DNA of 21,993 nucleotides from a virus. The translations under genes were made by a program, and so were the position numbers. Shown piece after piece: positions 15,202 through 21,993 of the stretch. The stretch lies in the IMG/VR virus record IMGVR_UViG_3300000115_006353, positions 2,643 through 24,635 of that record; one strand, given 5' to 3'. The notes below the pieces were generated by a model. It was not told where the DNA came from, searched no databases, and worked only from the letters and a program-made list of their open reading frames with translations. Numbering within the stretch: position 1 is the stretch's first letter; every line of letters starts with the position of its first letter.

Positions 15202-15857
15202 GTAAATATCTTTCAGTTATGTACGATGAAAATGTTCGACCTTATACGGATTATCCCATGAAGCTGGCGAAGCATCTTTTTGACAAATTCAACCTCAAGC
15301 CCGGAATGAAGATGTTGGAGCCGGGTGTTGGTCGAGGCGAAATGTTGCAAAATTTTAAAAGTCTTGGGCTAATCCCCTACGGTATGGATATTTCTGATGA
15401 AGCCCCTTCATATCTACCTGAAATTCCGATTGAAGTTGGTGACATTGAAAAGGATGGATTGCCATATTCTGATAACTTTTTTGATGTTATATATTCTAAA
15501 TCTTTTTTGGAACATATGTATCATCCAGAAAATTTTATGCAGGAGTCTTATCGAGTTTTAAAGCCCGGAGGAATTCTTATAAGTCTTGTGCCAGATTGGG
15601 ATACTCAGTATCGTACTTACTATGATGATTATACTCATCGAAGACCATTTACTAAAATATCATTAGACACTATTCATAAAGTATATGGTTTTAATGATGT
15701 AAATGTTTTTAAGATGAGAGAACTTCCTTTGGTGTGGAAGTATCCGATTCTAAATGTTCCGTGCGATATAATTGGTCCATTGACACCAATACGTTCACAA
15801 AATAAATTGTTTAAGTGGTCTAGAAGACTAATGTTAGTTGCGAGTGGTGTAAAATGA
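15198..15857 (+). CDS. Class I SAM methyltransferase (Methyltransf_11-like)
   Basis: The start is GTG 15198 in a GTGA overlap, with a fine GGAGGA at 15184-15189. The 219-aa protein shows SAM motif I MLEPGVGRGEML (residues 39-50), an acidic residue after the second strand in GMDISDEA (D64), the segment VGDIEKDGLPYSDNFFDVIY (80-99), FLEHMYHPENFMQESYRVLK, and LKPGGIL (121-127). The conserved THRRPFT (147-153) is typical of sugar- or quinone-type methyltransferases of this group. There is no transmembrane helix. Methylation of a sugar or an oligosaccharide end is the likely role. It overlaps the radical SAM gene by ATGA. Confidence 0.87.
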   Translation: MSKYLSVMYDENVRPYTDYPMKLAKHLFDKFNLKPGMKMLEPGVGRGEMLQNFKSLGLIPYGMDISDEAPSYLPEIPIEVGDIEKDGLPYSDNFFDVIYSKSFLEHMYHPENFMQESYRVLKPGGILISLVPDWDTQYRTYYDDYTHRRPFTKISLDTIHKVYGFNDVNVFKMRELPLVWKYPILNVPCDIIGPLTPIRSQNKLFKWSRRLMLVASGVK

Positions 15858-16669
15858 ATATTTCAAAATTCAAAAAAATAAGAATAGAAATCAATTCTGA
15901 TTGCAATAGGAAGTGTGTATTCTGTCCAAGAGGGACCGATGTTAGTAGATGGGTGGATGGAGGACAAGACACAAAAAGGCAAAAATTGCTTACTAAATTT
16001 ATGAGTACGGAAAATGTAATTTCCTTAATTGATCAAAATGTTGATCAAGGATTTAATGCAGAAGTTTCGTTTGTTTTTTATAATGAGCCTGTGTCTGATG
16101 ATCGGTTGATATATTTTAGTGAATATGCAAAAAGCCGAAAACTTAGAGTTGTTGTAACCACAAATGGGGATGCAATGTTACAGGACAGTGAATTGGCGAA
16201 AGAAGTATTTAGAGTGAATGATTTGGTTTGCATATCTCTTTATGATTATAAGGATATGGAGGGAAGAAGTAAACTTATGGGTGAGTGGGATGCATATCTT
16301 TCTAGTCTTGGGATACGGAAAGATGCGTATAGGTTGACGGGGGAGTATTTTAATTTTGGCAACAGGGCGGGTCTTATTGATAGAAAAAATAAATTTATGG
16401 GCAAAAATCATAAATTGGATGACGAGGTTCCGCTTACAGCAGACTGTAGTAAGATACATTCTAAGTTGAATATACGTTATGATGGAGAGGTTCCGATTTG
16501 TTGTGATGACGCTCATGTTCGGAATTCTTTGGGAAACGTCTTAGATACTTCTATTTCTGAGGTTTGGTATGGTGATCGGATGAAACGGGCTACTGAAATA
16601 TTGTCGAGAGGAGCCCGTTCTGAAATGATTCCTTGTAGCACATGTGTTCGCTCTATTGTTCCATTATAG
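15854..16669 (+). CDS. Radical SAM protein with SPASM-like C-terminus
   Basis: This 271-aa protein has the radical SAM motif CNRKCVFC (C17, C21, C24; CX3CX2C), which binds the [4Fe-4S] cluster that cleaves SAM. The middle contains FVFYNEPVSDDR (residues 73-84), the position of the usual GGEP strand, and VVTTNGD (100-106). The C-terminal part carries more cysteines (C198, C216-C217, C261, C264) in a SPASM/twitch-like arrangement with LNIRYDGEVPICC and SLGNVLDTSISEVWYG, implying an auxiliary Fe-S cluster. Some radical SAM enzymes with these domains act on peptides or sugars, such as epimerases, dehydratases or oxidases. The substrate is unknown. In this cluster a carbohydrate is the simplest idea. 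Weak ribosome-binding site, ATGA overlap upstream. Confidence 0.85.
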   Translation: MNISKFKKIRIEINSDCNRKCVFCPRGTDVSRWVDGGQDTKRQKLLTKFMSTENVISLIDQNVDQGFNAEVSFVFYNEPVSDDRLIYFSEYAKSRKLRVVVTTNGDAMLQDSELAKEVFRVNDLVCISLYDYKDMEGRSKLMGEWDAYLSSLGIRKDAYRLTGEYFNFGNRAGLIDRKNKFMGKNHKLDDEVPLTADCSKIHSKLNIRYDGEVPICCDDAHVRNSLGNVLDTSISEVWYGDRMKRATEILSRGARSEMIPCSTCVRSIVPL

Positions 16670-16679
16670 TGGAGGGTAT

Positions 16680-17609
16680 ATGTTTAAGTTATATTATGAC
16701 AGAACTAGATTTTCTTATATAGATAATGAGTTGAGGTCTACAGGATTAGTTCAGTATTCGGGTTCAGAAAAGGTTAAAAAAACAGCAACTCTTTATGGAA
16801 AAGACCTGAATGTTTATATTGACACTTCTGATGGCGTGAATGAAGATTTGGAATCTAATGAGTATTGCGGTAGGGTTTTTAAAATTATTGAAGAGACAAA
16901 AGGAAAGCCTTTCTTATTTTTTAAGTCTGCATTTTCTCCAACGAGAAGTTTAGATATTGTTCGTGCGGCAGAGGAAAATAATGGAACTGTCTTGCCGTTT
17001 TTTAAGATGCCGTTTAATTCTAATTTTAATTCTTTGCGTAGTAGACGAGATGTCTTGATAGAAAAATCACGATCTACTAAAAAGGAATATGATATTGGTT
17101 TTTATGCAGGAACTTCTAAGTATACCTATCCTAAACCAAGTCAATCCAATCCCCTGATCTCATGGCCTGATGTAATGTTCGGATCAGATGGAAAAGATAT
17201 GGGATTTTACGATAATTATAGTAGACCAAACATGTTTAATAGAATTAAAGACAGTAAATTTTCTATGGATCACAAGATGGTTTCTTATGATGAATATATA
17301 GAGAGTAGTCATTTATGTAAAACGATAATCAATCCTCCGGGTATTGGTGAATATACGTCTCGTATGCTTGACCATTGCTTTCTTGGTAATTGTATTGTGA
17401 TTAGAAAGACTACATATGATAATGGTTATTCTTGGAAAGACTATATTCCCGAGGTTGATTTTGAAACAGATGGATGGGAAGATGAATATCAAACTATAAT
17501 TGATAACCGTTTAGAGTGGGGAGACAAGGCAAAGGATTACTTTGATTTGTATTGGACACCAGAAGCAATTGTTGATTATTTTGTCGAGAAGGTTGAAGAA
17601 TTTTTATGA
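16680..17609 (+). CDS. Hypothetical protein, possible exostosin/GT-B-like transferase
   Basis: ATG 16680 is preferred to an in-frame ATG at 16644 because GGAGGG (16671-16676) sits just before it. The 309-aa protein is not clearly recognisable. The best hint lies at residues 216-262: IINPPGIGEYTSRMLDHCFLGNCIVIRKTT and then WKDYIPEVDFE. Its layout resembles the donor domain of exostosin-like GT47 and related GT-B enzymes: a small-residue loop, a helix with conserved R and a re-emerging strand. The N-terminal half (FFKMPFNSNF at 107-116, FYAGTSKYTY at 141-150) has a plausible nucleotide-domain strand. No membrane segment. It is flanked by two radical SAM genes, and ends in an ATGA overlap. Confidence 0.55.
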   Translation: MFKLYYDRTRFSYIDNELRSTGLVQYSGSEKVKKTATLYGKDLNVYIDTSDGVNEDLESNEYCGRVFKIIEETKGKPFLFFKSAFSPTRSLDIVRAAEENNGTVLPFFKMPFNSNFNSLRSRRDVLIEKSRSTKKEYDIGFYAGTSKYTYPKPSQSNPLISWPDVMFGSDGKDMGFYDNYSRPNMFNRIKDSKFSMDHKMVSYDEYIESSHLCKTIINPPGIGEYTSRMLDHCFLGNCIVIRKTTYDNGYSWKDYIPEVDFETDGWEDEYQTIIDNRLEWGDKAKDYFDLYWTPEAIVDYFVEKVEEFL

Positions 17610-18667
17610 GTTTTTTGAAGAGTAATAAAGTATTACATCACCCAGAAAAATTTGGGGAATGGCTTAGAACTGGAGATACTTCTGGTCCAATTACAGTCAA
17701 GATTGATTTGACAAACGTATGCAATCACAATTGCCCCGGCTGTATTGATTTTGATTTGATTGAAAATGATAACAATCATCTTAGTGTTGAGTTGTTGTCT
17801 ACACTTCTTGACGATTTAAAATTATGTGGTGTTTCTGGTATCAATTATACTGGAGGCGGCGAACCAACTGTGCATAAGAAGTTTGATGAAATCATTAGAA
17901 TGACTCATTCTAAAGGATTTGAGATTGGGCTCATATGCAACGGATCTAGATTTCATAAGTGGAATATGGAAGAATTGCTTTCTATGTTTACATGGATTCG
18001 TGTTTCTCTCGATGCATACGATAAAGATACTCACAAAAGAACACATGGGCTTGCAGCTAATTTTGATCTAACCATCACAAATCTTAAAGAGCTTGTTCGG
18101 ATCAAAACTGAACAAGGTTTAGAAACCACACTGGGTGCAGGTTACATTACCAATCAACACCAAGATATGGATAGGCAATTATATAGATTTATAGAGGTAT
18201 GCAAAACTGTTGGAATAGACTACTCTCAACTTAGACCAAGTTTTGGGTTTCTTTATGATTATGAGTCGATATCTCAGATTGAGTGGAATGCAATATTCGA
18301 TGAGGCAAAGTCATATCAGGATGATGCGTTTAGTGTAATAATTGATGAGGGTAAATTTAATAAAATTATTAACGGCGAGGGAACCACTAGAAGTTATACT
18401 CGATGTCACGCTCAGGCGTTTAAGGCAACGTCAATAACTGCAACTGGAGATGTTTATATATGCTGTTCATTGTCGGGCGTGAAATCTGGATGGATCGGTA
18501 ATATTAAAGACGAGTCGTTCATTGATATATGGCAAGGACCAAAAAGAAATGAGTTAGTAGATACTCTTGATGTATCAAAGTGTCCTCATTTGTGTGTGGG
18601 TGATAATTTAAATGAATATCTGGACGATTTTATAAAGATTCAGCCAGAACATAAGAATTTTTTATAG
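17606..18667 (+). CDS. Radical SAM/SPASM-type protein
   Basis: This 353-aa protein has a full radical SAM core: CNHNCPGC (C39, C43, C46), the SAM-binding YTGGGEPTVH (residues 81-90), LICNGSRF (109-116), and VSLDAYDKDTHKRTHG (133-148). At the C-terminus it has C267, C286-C287, C326 and C330 around SITATGDVYICCSLSG and WIGNIKDESFIDIWQGPKR (296-314), which is a SPASM/twitch layout nearly parallel to the gene at 15854. Two such proteins in a phage glycan cluster are uncommon; a sugar or peptide modification is possible but no precursor peptide is visible. It is coupled to the previous gene by ATGA and followed by a gap of nine bases containing AGGAG. Confidence 0.88.
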   Translation: MSFLKSNKVLHHPEKFGEWLRTGDTSGPITVKIDLTNVCNHNCPGCIDFDLIENDNNHLSVELLSTLLDDLKLCGVSGINYTGGGEPTVHKKFDEIIRMTHSKGFEIGLICNGSRFHKWNMEELLSMFTWIRVSLDAYDKDTHKRTHGLAANFDLTITNLKELVRIKTEQGLETTLGAGYITNQHQDMDRQLYRFIEVCKTVGIDYSQLRPSFGFLYDYESISQIEWNAIFDEAKSYQDDAFSVIIDEGKFNKIINGEGTTRSYTRCHAQAFKATSITATGDVYICCSLSGVKSGWIGNIKDESFIDIWQGPKRNELVDTLDVSKCPHLCVGDNLNEYLDDFIKIQPEHKNFL

Positions 18668-18676
18668 GAGTATATT

Positions 18677-19378
18677 ATGCAGAGGAAATTTATTCAGGAA
18701 AAAATAGACGAACTTGGGTTCAGTCTTGATGATTTTGTTTTGGGTGATTTTGATCTTATTGGGGAGTATTGTGCAAAGAAGCAACGCGGGAGAGATTCGG
18801 ATTTATATAAAACTGCTGGGGCATTCTTTCGACCAAATTATGAAAGAGGTCTTTTAATATCTGCCTTAATTCAAGAATATGATGTTAAGTCTTTTTTGGA
18901 GATTGGTTTTGGTAGAGGATACGGAACACTTTGTGCCGCAATGGCAATGCATGAAAACGGAGGAGGGGAGATTACTACAGTTGATCCAACCTTTGACCAG
19001 AATCATATTACTATGTTAAAGCAAATATTTCCAAAGGAGTGGTTTGATATGATTAATTTTGTCAACAAGCCCTCGCAGGATTATTTGTTTGAGCATGATG
19101 ATAAGTTTGATTTTGTATACATTGATGGCGATCATCGTTACGAGGCAGTTAAGAGGGATTGGGAATTATGCGAACATAGATATGAGCGTCTTTTATTGTT
19201 TGATGATTACAATGAGGTGAAAGGTGTTTCTTCAGAAATTCAATGCAACGAGGTGATTGATGAAATTGAAGATGAATCTAAAGAATTGATTATCATGGAT
19301 CGAAGAATATTTTTTGATGATCGTGGATACACAGACGAGAAAATTAAATATGGTCAGGTGTTACTGACAAGAGAGTAA
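18677..19378 (+). CDS. Class I SAM methyltransferase (Methyltransf_24-like)
   Basis: This 233-aa methyltransferase starts at ATG 18677 after AGGAG (18666-18670). It carries SAM motif I SFLEIGFGRGYGT (residues 72-84), an acidic residue after the second strand in TTVDPTFDQNH (D103), and FVYIDGDHRYEAVKRDWEL (146-164) followed by LLLFDDYNEV (172-181). The DGDH/FDDY pair is the metal-dependent O-methyltransferase signature seen in TylF-like enzymes and also in the 6246 gene, but the two proteins differ in most other positions. It likely caps or decorates the glycan by O-methylation. A two-base gap separates it from the next gene. Confidence 0.85.
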   Translation: MQRKFIQEKIDELGFSLDDFVLGDFDLIGEYCAKKQRGRDSDLYKTAGAFFRPNYERGLLISALIQEYDVKSFLEIGFGRGYGTLCAAMAMHENGGGEITTVDPTFDQNHITMLKQIFPKEWFDMINFVNKPSQDYLFEHDDKFDFVYIDGDHRYEAVKRDWELCEHRYERLLLFDDYNEVKGVSSEIQCNEVIDEIEDESKELIIMDRRIFFDDRGYTDEKIKYGQVLLTRE

Positions 19379-19380
19379 AT

Positions 19381-20289
19381 ATGAAGATATTCACAAAAGC
19401 TCCAAATGAAAATTGGATTATTGATAGATACAAGTCGGAGTTTGATTATTACAATAGCTCTATTACTACAAACTCTTTGGATGAAGCAGACATTATCTGG
19501 TTGCTTGATGGGTACACATGGAGAGAAATTCCAGAAAAATATCTTAGAGAAAAGTTTGTTGTCAATACTGTTCATCATATTGCACCAGATAAATTTGATT
19601 TTAACGATTTTAAAATTAAAGATTGTTTAGTAAATCAATACCATACTGTTTCGCTAAAAACTGCTGACGTTTTATCGGGATATACAAATAAACCAATAAC
19701 TCCTATTACATTTTGGGTCAACGAAAATATTTGGAAGGTCACTTCCGATACAACTAATACGTTAAGACGCAAGCACAATCTTCCAGACGAAAAAAATATT
19801 TTGGTTGGGTCATTTCAAAGAGACACTGAGGGACACGATCTGATTTCCCCCAAACTTGTAAAAGGTCCAGATTTGTTCTGTGATTATATGGAGCGAATGC
19901 AGGAATCTGTTGGAAAAACCCTTGAAGTTGTTTTGGCTGGATGGAGAAGGCAGTATGTAATGAAGAGGCTGAATGATGCGGGTATCAAATATCATTATTT
20001 TGATCGTTGCAGTTTCGAGACTCTCAATGAACTGTATAATTGCCTCGACTTGTATGTGGTATCTTCAAGAATAGAAGGTGGACCACAAGCCGTTCCAGAA
20101 TGTGCGATGACAAGAACACCAATCATTTCAACAAACGTTGGTCTTGCTCCAGAGATTTTGGCACCGGAGTCTGTCAATAATGATTTGAATGTAGCAATTC
20201 CAAATATAGATTTTGCTCACGTTAAGGTTCAGCAGTATTCAATCCAGAACCACATGCAGAATTTTGTTAATTTTTTTGAGGGAATGTGA
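19381..20289 (+). CDS. GT4-type glycosyltransferase
   Basis: This GT-B transferase (302 aa) starts two bases after the previous stop. The C-terminal donor domain has the classical SSRIEGGPQAVPECAMTRTP (residues 228-247) with E232 and E240 seven apart, then STNVGLAPEIL. The middle VGSFQRDTEGHDLISPKLVK (142-161) begins the C-terminal Rossmann domain and carries the basic residue that contacts the phosphate. The N-terminal domain (DEADIIWLLDGYTW, VNTVHHIAPDKF) is short. There is no membrane segment. As the last transferase of the cluster it could add the terminal residue, but order of genes does not prove order of reactions. Confidence 0.87.
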   Translation: MKIFTKAPNENWIIDRYKSEFDYYNSSITTNSLDEADIIWLLDGYTWREIPEKYLREKFVVNTVHHIAPDKFDFNDFKIKDCLVNQYHTVSLKTADVLSGYTNKPITPITFWVNENIWKVTSDTTNTLRRKHNLPDEKNILVGSFQRDTEGHDLISPKLVKGPDLFCDYMERMQESVGKTLEVVLAGWRRQYVMKRLNDAGIKYHYFDRCSFETLNELYNCLDLYVVSSRIEGGPQAVPECAMTRTPIISTNVGLAPEILAPESVNNDLNVAIPNIDFAHVKVQQYSIQNHMQNFVNFFEGM

Positions 20290-20292
20290 GAA

Positions 20293-20634
20293 ATGATACA
20301 TGTGACTAAAGGTTGGGGATATGAAAAGTGGATTGTGAATAAATCTGAATATTGTGGTAAGTTGCTTTTCTTTGAAAAGGGCAAAAGGTGTTCCTTTCAT
20401 TACCACAAACTGAAGGACGAGACGTTCTATTTGCAATCAGGAAAAATGGTTGTTCGATATTCTGATAATGATGACATTTCCGAGTCTGAATCATTAGTTT
20501 TAAATCCCGGTGATAATTTTTATGTGTATCCCGGTTTGAGACATCAGATGGAAGCATTAGAAGAGTCTGAACTTTTTGAATTTTCTACGGAACATTTTGA
20601 TGAAGATAGCTATCGGATCATAAAAGGTGACTAA
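20293..20634 (+). CDS. Cupin-domain protein (mannose-6-phosphate isomerase-like)
   Basis: This single-domain cupin of 113 aa ends the cluster. Motif 1 is FHYHKLKDETFYLQSGKMVV with metal ligands H36, H38 and E43; motif 2 is LNPGDNFYVYPGLRHQMEA with H84. The N-terminal GWGYEKWIVNKSEYCGKLL and the C-terminal FEFSTEHFDEDSYRI resemble the cupin half of GDP-mannose pyrophosphorylase/phosphomannose isomerase fusions and small sugar isomerases. It could isomerise a sugar phosphate or bind a sugar, a common accessory role beside ulosonate genes. All metal ligands are present, so it is probably active. It is separated by three bases from the GT4 gene. Confidence 0.85.
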   Translation: MIHVTKGWGYEKWIVNKSEYCGKLLFFEKGKRCSFHYHKLKDETFYLQSGKMVVRYSDNDDISESESLVLNPGDNFYVYPGLRHQMEALEESELFEFSTEHFDEDSYRIIKGD

Positions 20635-20655
20635 ATTTATATTTAAGTATCTTCT

Positions 20656-20665
20656 ACATATATGT
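20656..20665. other. Ten-base perfect palindrome
   Basis: ACATATATGT lies in the 161-base interval between the cupin gene and the 377-aa gene. It could be a binding site or part of a weak 3' structure, but AT-rich palindromes arise easily by chance. Confidence 0.2.
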
Positions 20666-20676
20666 CCAATTTCAAT

Positions 20677-20712
20677 ATAATCAGAGATGAAAACTTTTTT
20701 TCGATTATTTTT
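20677..20712 (+). terminator. Possible weak terminator after the cluster
   Basis: ATAATC (20677-20682) pairs with GATTAT (20703-20708) over a 20-base loop and is followed by T residues to 20712. It lies 43 bases after the last cluster stop and before the next promoter, where termination is expected. The stem has only one G-C pair, so this is a weak candidate. Confidence 0.25.
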
Positions 20713-20722
20713 GGATTGGGTG

Positions 20723-20750
20723 TTGACACCACACCTCAGAGTGCTATACT
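20723..20750 (+). promoter_or_regulatory. Sigma70-like promoter, TTGACA-16-TATACT with extended -10
   Basis: TTGACA (20723-20728) and TATACT (20745-20750) are 16 bases apart. TG at 20742-20743 makes an extended -10. CTCAG occurs at 20735-20739, six bases after the -35 box, as in the promoter at 446-473. Transcription should start near 20757, giving a 40-base leader for the 377-aa gene. Confidence 0.8.
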
Positions 20751-20795
20751 CTAGAGACGCTGGGAAGAACACCCCGAACTGAAAGGTATAATCAA

Positions 20796-21929
20796 ATGGC
20801 ACGCAAGGCATCGAAGATTCCGAAGGCATATGAGCTTCAGGGATCGGAGCCCGATTGGGACGATCAGTATGACCTTAAAGACGAGGATCTGAACTCTCGT
20901 TTTGGTAATGCTCTTAACTGGTACAATTACAACTACTCCAATAATAATGCTCAGGACTTTCTGACAAAGTATGTTAGTTCAAAGAATGATGCTGCTGCGA
21001 TCTCTGCGCTCGACGCATCGAGTATCAAGACGACTTATGGTTTTGTTGCGAAGATGGCATCGAACGGTCTTGAGTTTCCCTCTGTCCTTGAGCGATACAA
21101 GATCAAGTTGGATGAATATGTTGCCAAGTTGATTGTCGATGGCAATGAGGCTCTTGGGAAGAAGCAGGTAAAGAAGCAGGCAAAGAGTTCTGCTCCTGTT
21201 GTTTCTATTCAAGAACGCACACGCAATGCTGCGAGTGAACACATTGGTCACATCGAAGGTGAGCTTGATGATTTCATTGAGTCGAACTGCAAGAGCAAGT
21301 TCAGCACTTTTGATTATCTTCAGCAGGCTGAAATTAAGGGTGGTTATATGAAGTATTTCATTGACCACTTTCAGCCGATCTACGAAGAATTGCAGGAAGC
21401 ACTTCGTGGAGATGATGATCAATTGGTTGAGGGTTATGCTTTTCTGACCAAGCCCCGTAAACGTAAGCTGATTGCTTTTCTTGCGAACATCATCAACGAT
21501 TGTCGCGAATGGCAGAAGCAGAGTCGAGGAAAGCGCAAGGCTCGCAAGCGCAAGGTCAAGTCACCGAAGGATCTTGTGAAGTCATTGAACTTCAAGAAGT
21601 CTGACGAAGACTTTGGTATTGAGAGTGTTAAGTCTTCTGATATCATTGGTGCAACTCAGGTCTGGGTGTTTGATACCAAAACGCGATTCATGCACAAGTA
21701 TATTTCTGATATTGGTATGTCTGTGAAGGGAAGCACACTCAAAGAGTTTGATGCTGATCAGTCATTCAAGAAGAAGATTCGTGAATCGTATTGCAAGAAG
21801 GTTCTTGATGACGTTGTGAAAGGTGGTAAGGTTAAGTTGAAAAAGTCCCTTGTGAATATTGCAGCCAAGGAGGTTGCAGTCACCGGACGCATTGGTAAGG
21901 AAATGGTAATTGTGAGGGTTGTGAAATGA
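20796..21929 (+). CDS. Conserved-type phage hypothetical protein, basic (377 aa)
   Basis: I do not recognise a domain. The protein starts at ATG 20796 after GAAAGG (20781-20786) and has its own promoter. The N-terminal third is acidic and aromatic (DWDDQYDLKDEDLNSRFGNAL, WYNYNY). A highly basic run (KQSRGKRKARKRKVK) lies around residues 239-253. Before it is a helical region (about 170-235). The C-terminal third has beta-like segments. This layout of acidic start, helices and basic linker resembles nucleic-acid-associated proteins of T4-like phages, but that is only analogy. G+C is clearly higher than in the cluster: 31 of 60 bases in 21481-21540. It overlaps the next gene by ATGA. Confidence 0.75.
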   Translation: MARKASKIPKAYELQGSEPDWDDQYDLKDEDLNSRFGNALNWYNYNYSNNNAQDFLTKYVSSKNDAAAISALDASSIKTTYGFVAKMASNGLEFPSVLERYKIKLDEYVAKLIVDGNEALGKKQVKKQAKSSAPVVSIQERTRNAASEHIGHIEGELDDFIESNCKSKFSTFDYLQQAEIKGGYMKYFIDHFQPIYEELQEALRGDDDQLVEGYAFLTKPRKRKLIAFLANIINDCREWQKQSRGKRKARKRKVKSPKDLVKSLNFKKSDEDFGIESVKSSDIIGATQVWVFDTKTRFMHKYISDIGMSVKGSTLKEFDADQSFKKKIRESYCKKVLDDVVKGGKVKLKKSLVNIAAKEVAVTGRIGKEMVIVRVVK

Positions 21930-21993
21930 TTGAATGGATTTTGATTATGTTTGTTCCGATTCTGTTTTGGATCGGTAATAGTTTGGCGAATAT
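21926..21993 (+). CDS. Small membrane protein (3' truncated)
   Basis: An ATG at 21926 overlaps the preceding stop (ATGA) and stays open to the end of the window, giving MIEWILIMFVPILFWIGNSL and two further residues. Nearly all residues are hydrophobic, so this is the first membrane helix, or a signal-like anchor, of a protein that continues outside the window. Translational coupling to the 377-aa gene supports a real gene. Function unknown. Confidence 0.6.
   Translation, partial: MIEWILIMFVPILFWIGNSLAN

Noticed and set aside
16644-16680. Earlier start for the gene at 16680
   Set aside because: It overlaps the radical SAM coding end and lacks a ribosome-binding site, whereas GGAGGG precedes ATG 16680.
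15854-18667. RiPP peptide maturation system around the radical SAM genes
   Set aside because: No short precursor-like gene with a leader/core layout is visible near them; neighbours are carbohydrate enzymes.
1134-20634. Ordinary bacterial O-antigen locus
   Set aside because: Missing Wzx/Wzy or ABC exporter genes, and flanked by a RuvC-type resolvase and small phage-like genes; a bacterial origin is not fully excluded.
1-21993. tRNA genes, CRISPR arrays, insertion sequences, long direct repeats or diversity-generating repeats
   Set aside because: No cloverleaf, regularly spaced repeat, transposase or reverse transcriptase was found by reading; short weak repeats could still be missed.

Overview
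The window looks like part of a low-GC (by eye about 35-40%), tightly packed phage genome, most likely a T4-like marine myovirus or a relative. Evidence: nearly all genes are on the plus strand, almost no DNA lies outside genes, a RuvC-type resolvase and small DNA-binding or unknown proteins sit at the edges, and a large block of sugar genes sits between phage-type genes. Marine myoviruses such as P-SSM2 are known to carry similar LPS/glycan gene clusters. The phage assignment is inference; no capsid, tail or terminase gene is in view.

Layout. (1) 1-1066, left flank: 3' part of a RuvC-like resolvase, a weak terminator, a sigma70-like promoter, a 60-aa unknown protein, an intrinsic terminator that can also form a pseudoknot, a 73-aa helix-turn-helix-like protein, and a strong G9/C7 terminator. 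(2) 1134-20634: 25 consecutive plus-strand genes for glycan synthesis; 17 of 24 junctions overlap and the largest gap is 24 bases. It encodes about ten glycosyltransferases or likely ones, four SAM methyltransferases, an NAD-dependent sugar epimerase, two classical SDR oxidoreductases, a kinase-fold protein, two radical SAM proteins with extra C-terminal cysteines, a cupin, and a set resembling CMP-ulosonate synthesis. (3) 20635-21993, right flank: a second promoter of the same type, a 377-aa basic protein, and the start of a short membrane protein.

How the genes may work together. The most specific sub-pathway is a transaldolase fused to CBS domains (9350), a KdsA-type Kdo-8-phosphate synthase (8559), a small HAD phosphatase (8255) and a NeuA-type CMP-sugar synthetase (13167). 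These match, step by step, sugar-phosphate supply, condensation with PEP, dephosphorylation and CMP activation. The SDRs, epimerase, cupin and radical SAM enzymes could alter sugars; the methyltransferases could cap them; the glycosyltransferases would assemble them. No flippase, polymerase, ABC exporter, ligase or lipid-priming transferase is present, and no cluster protein has an obvious membrane segment. The product must therefore be built on an existing host acceptor, exported by host machinery, or attached to a phage or host macromolecule in the cytoplasm.
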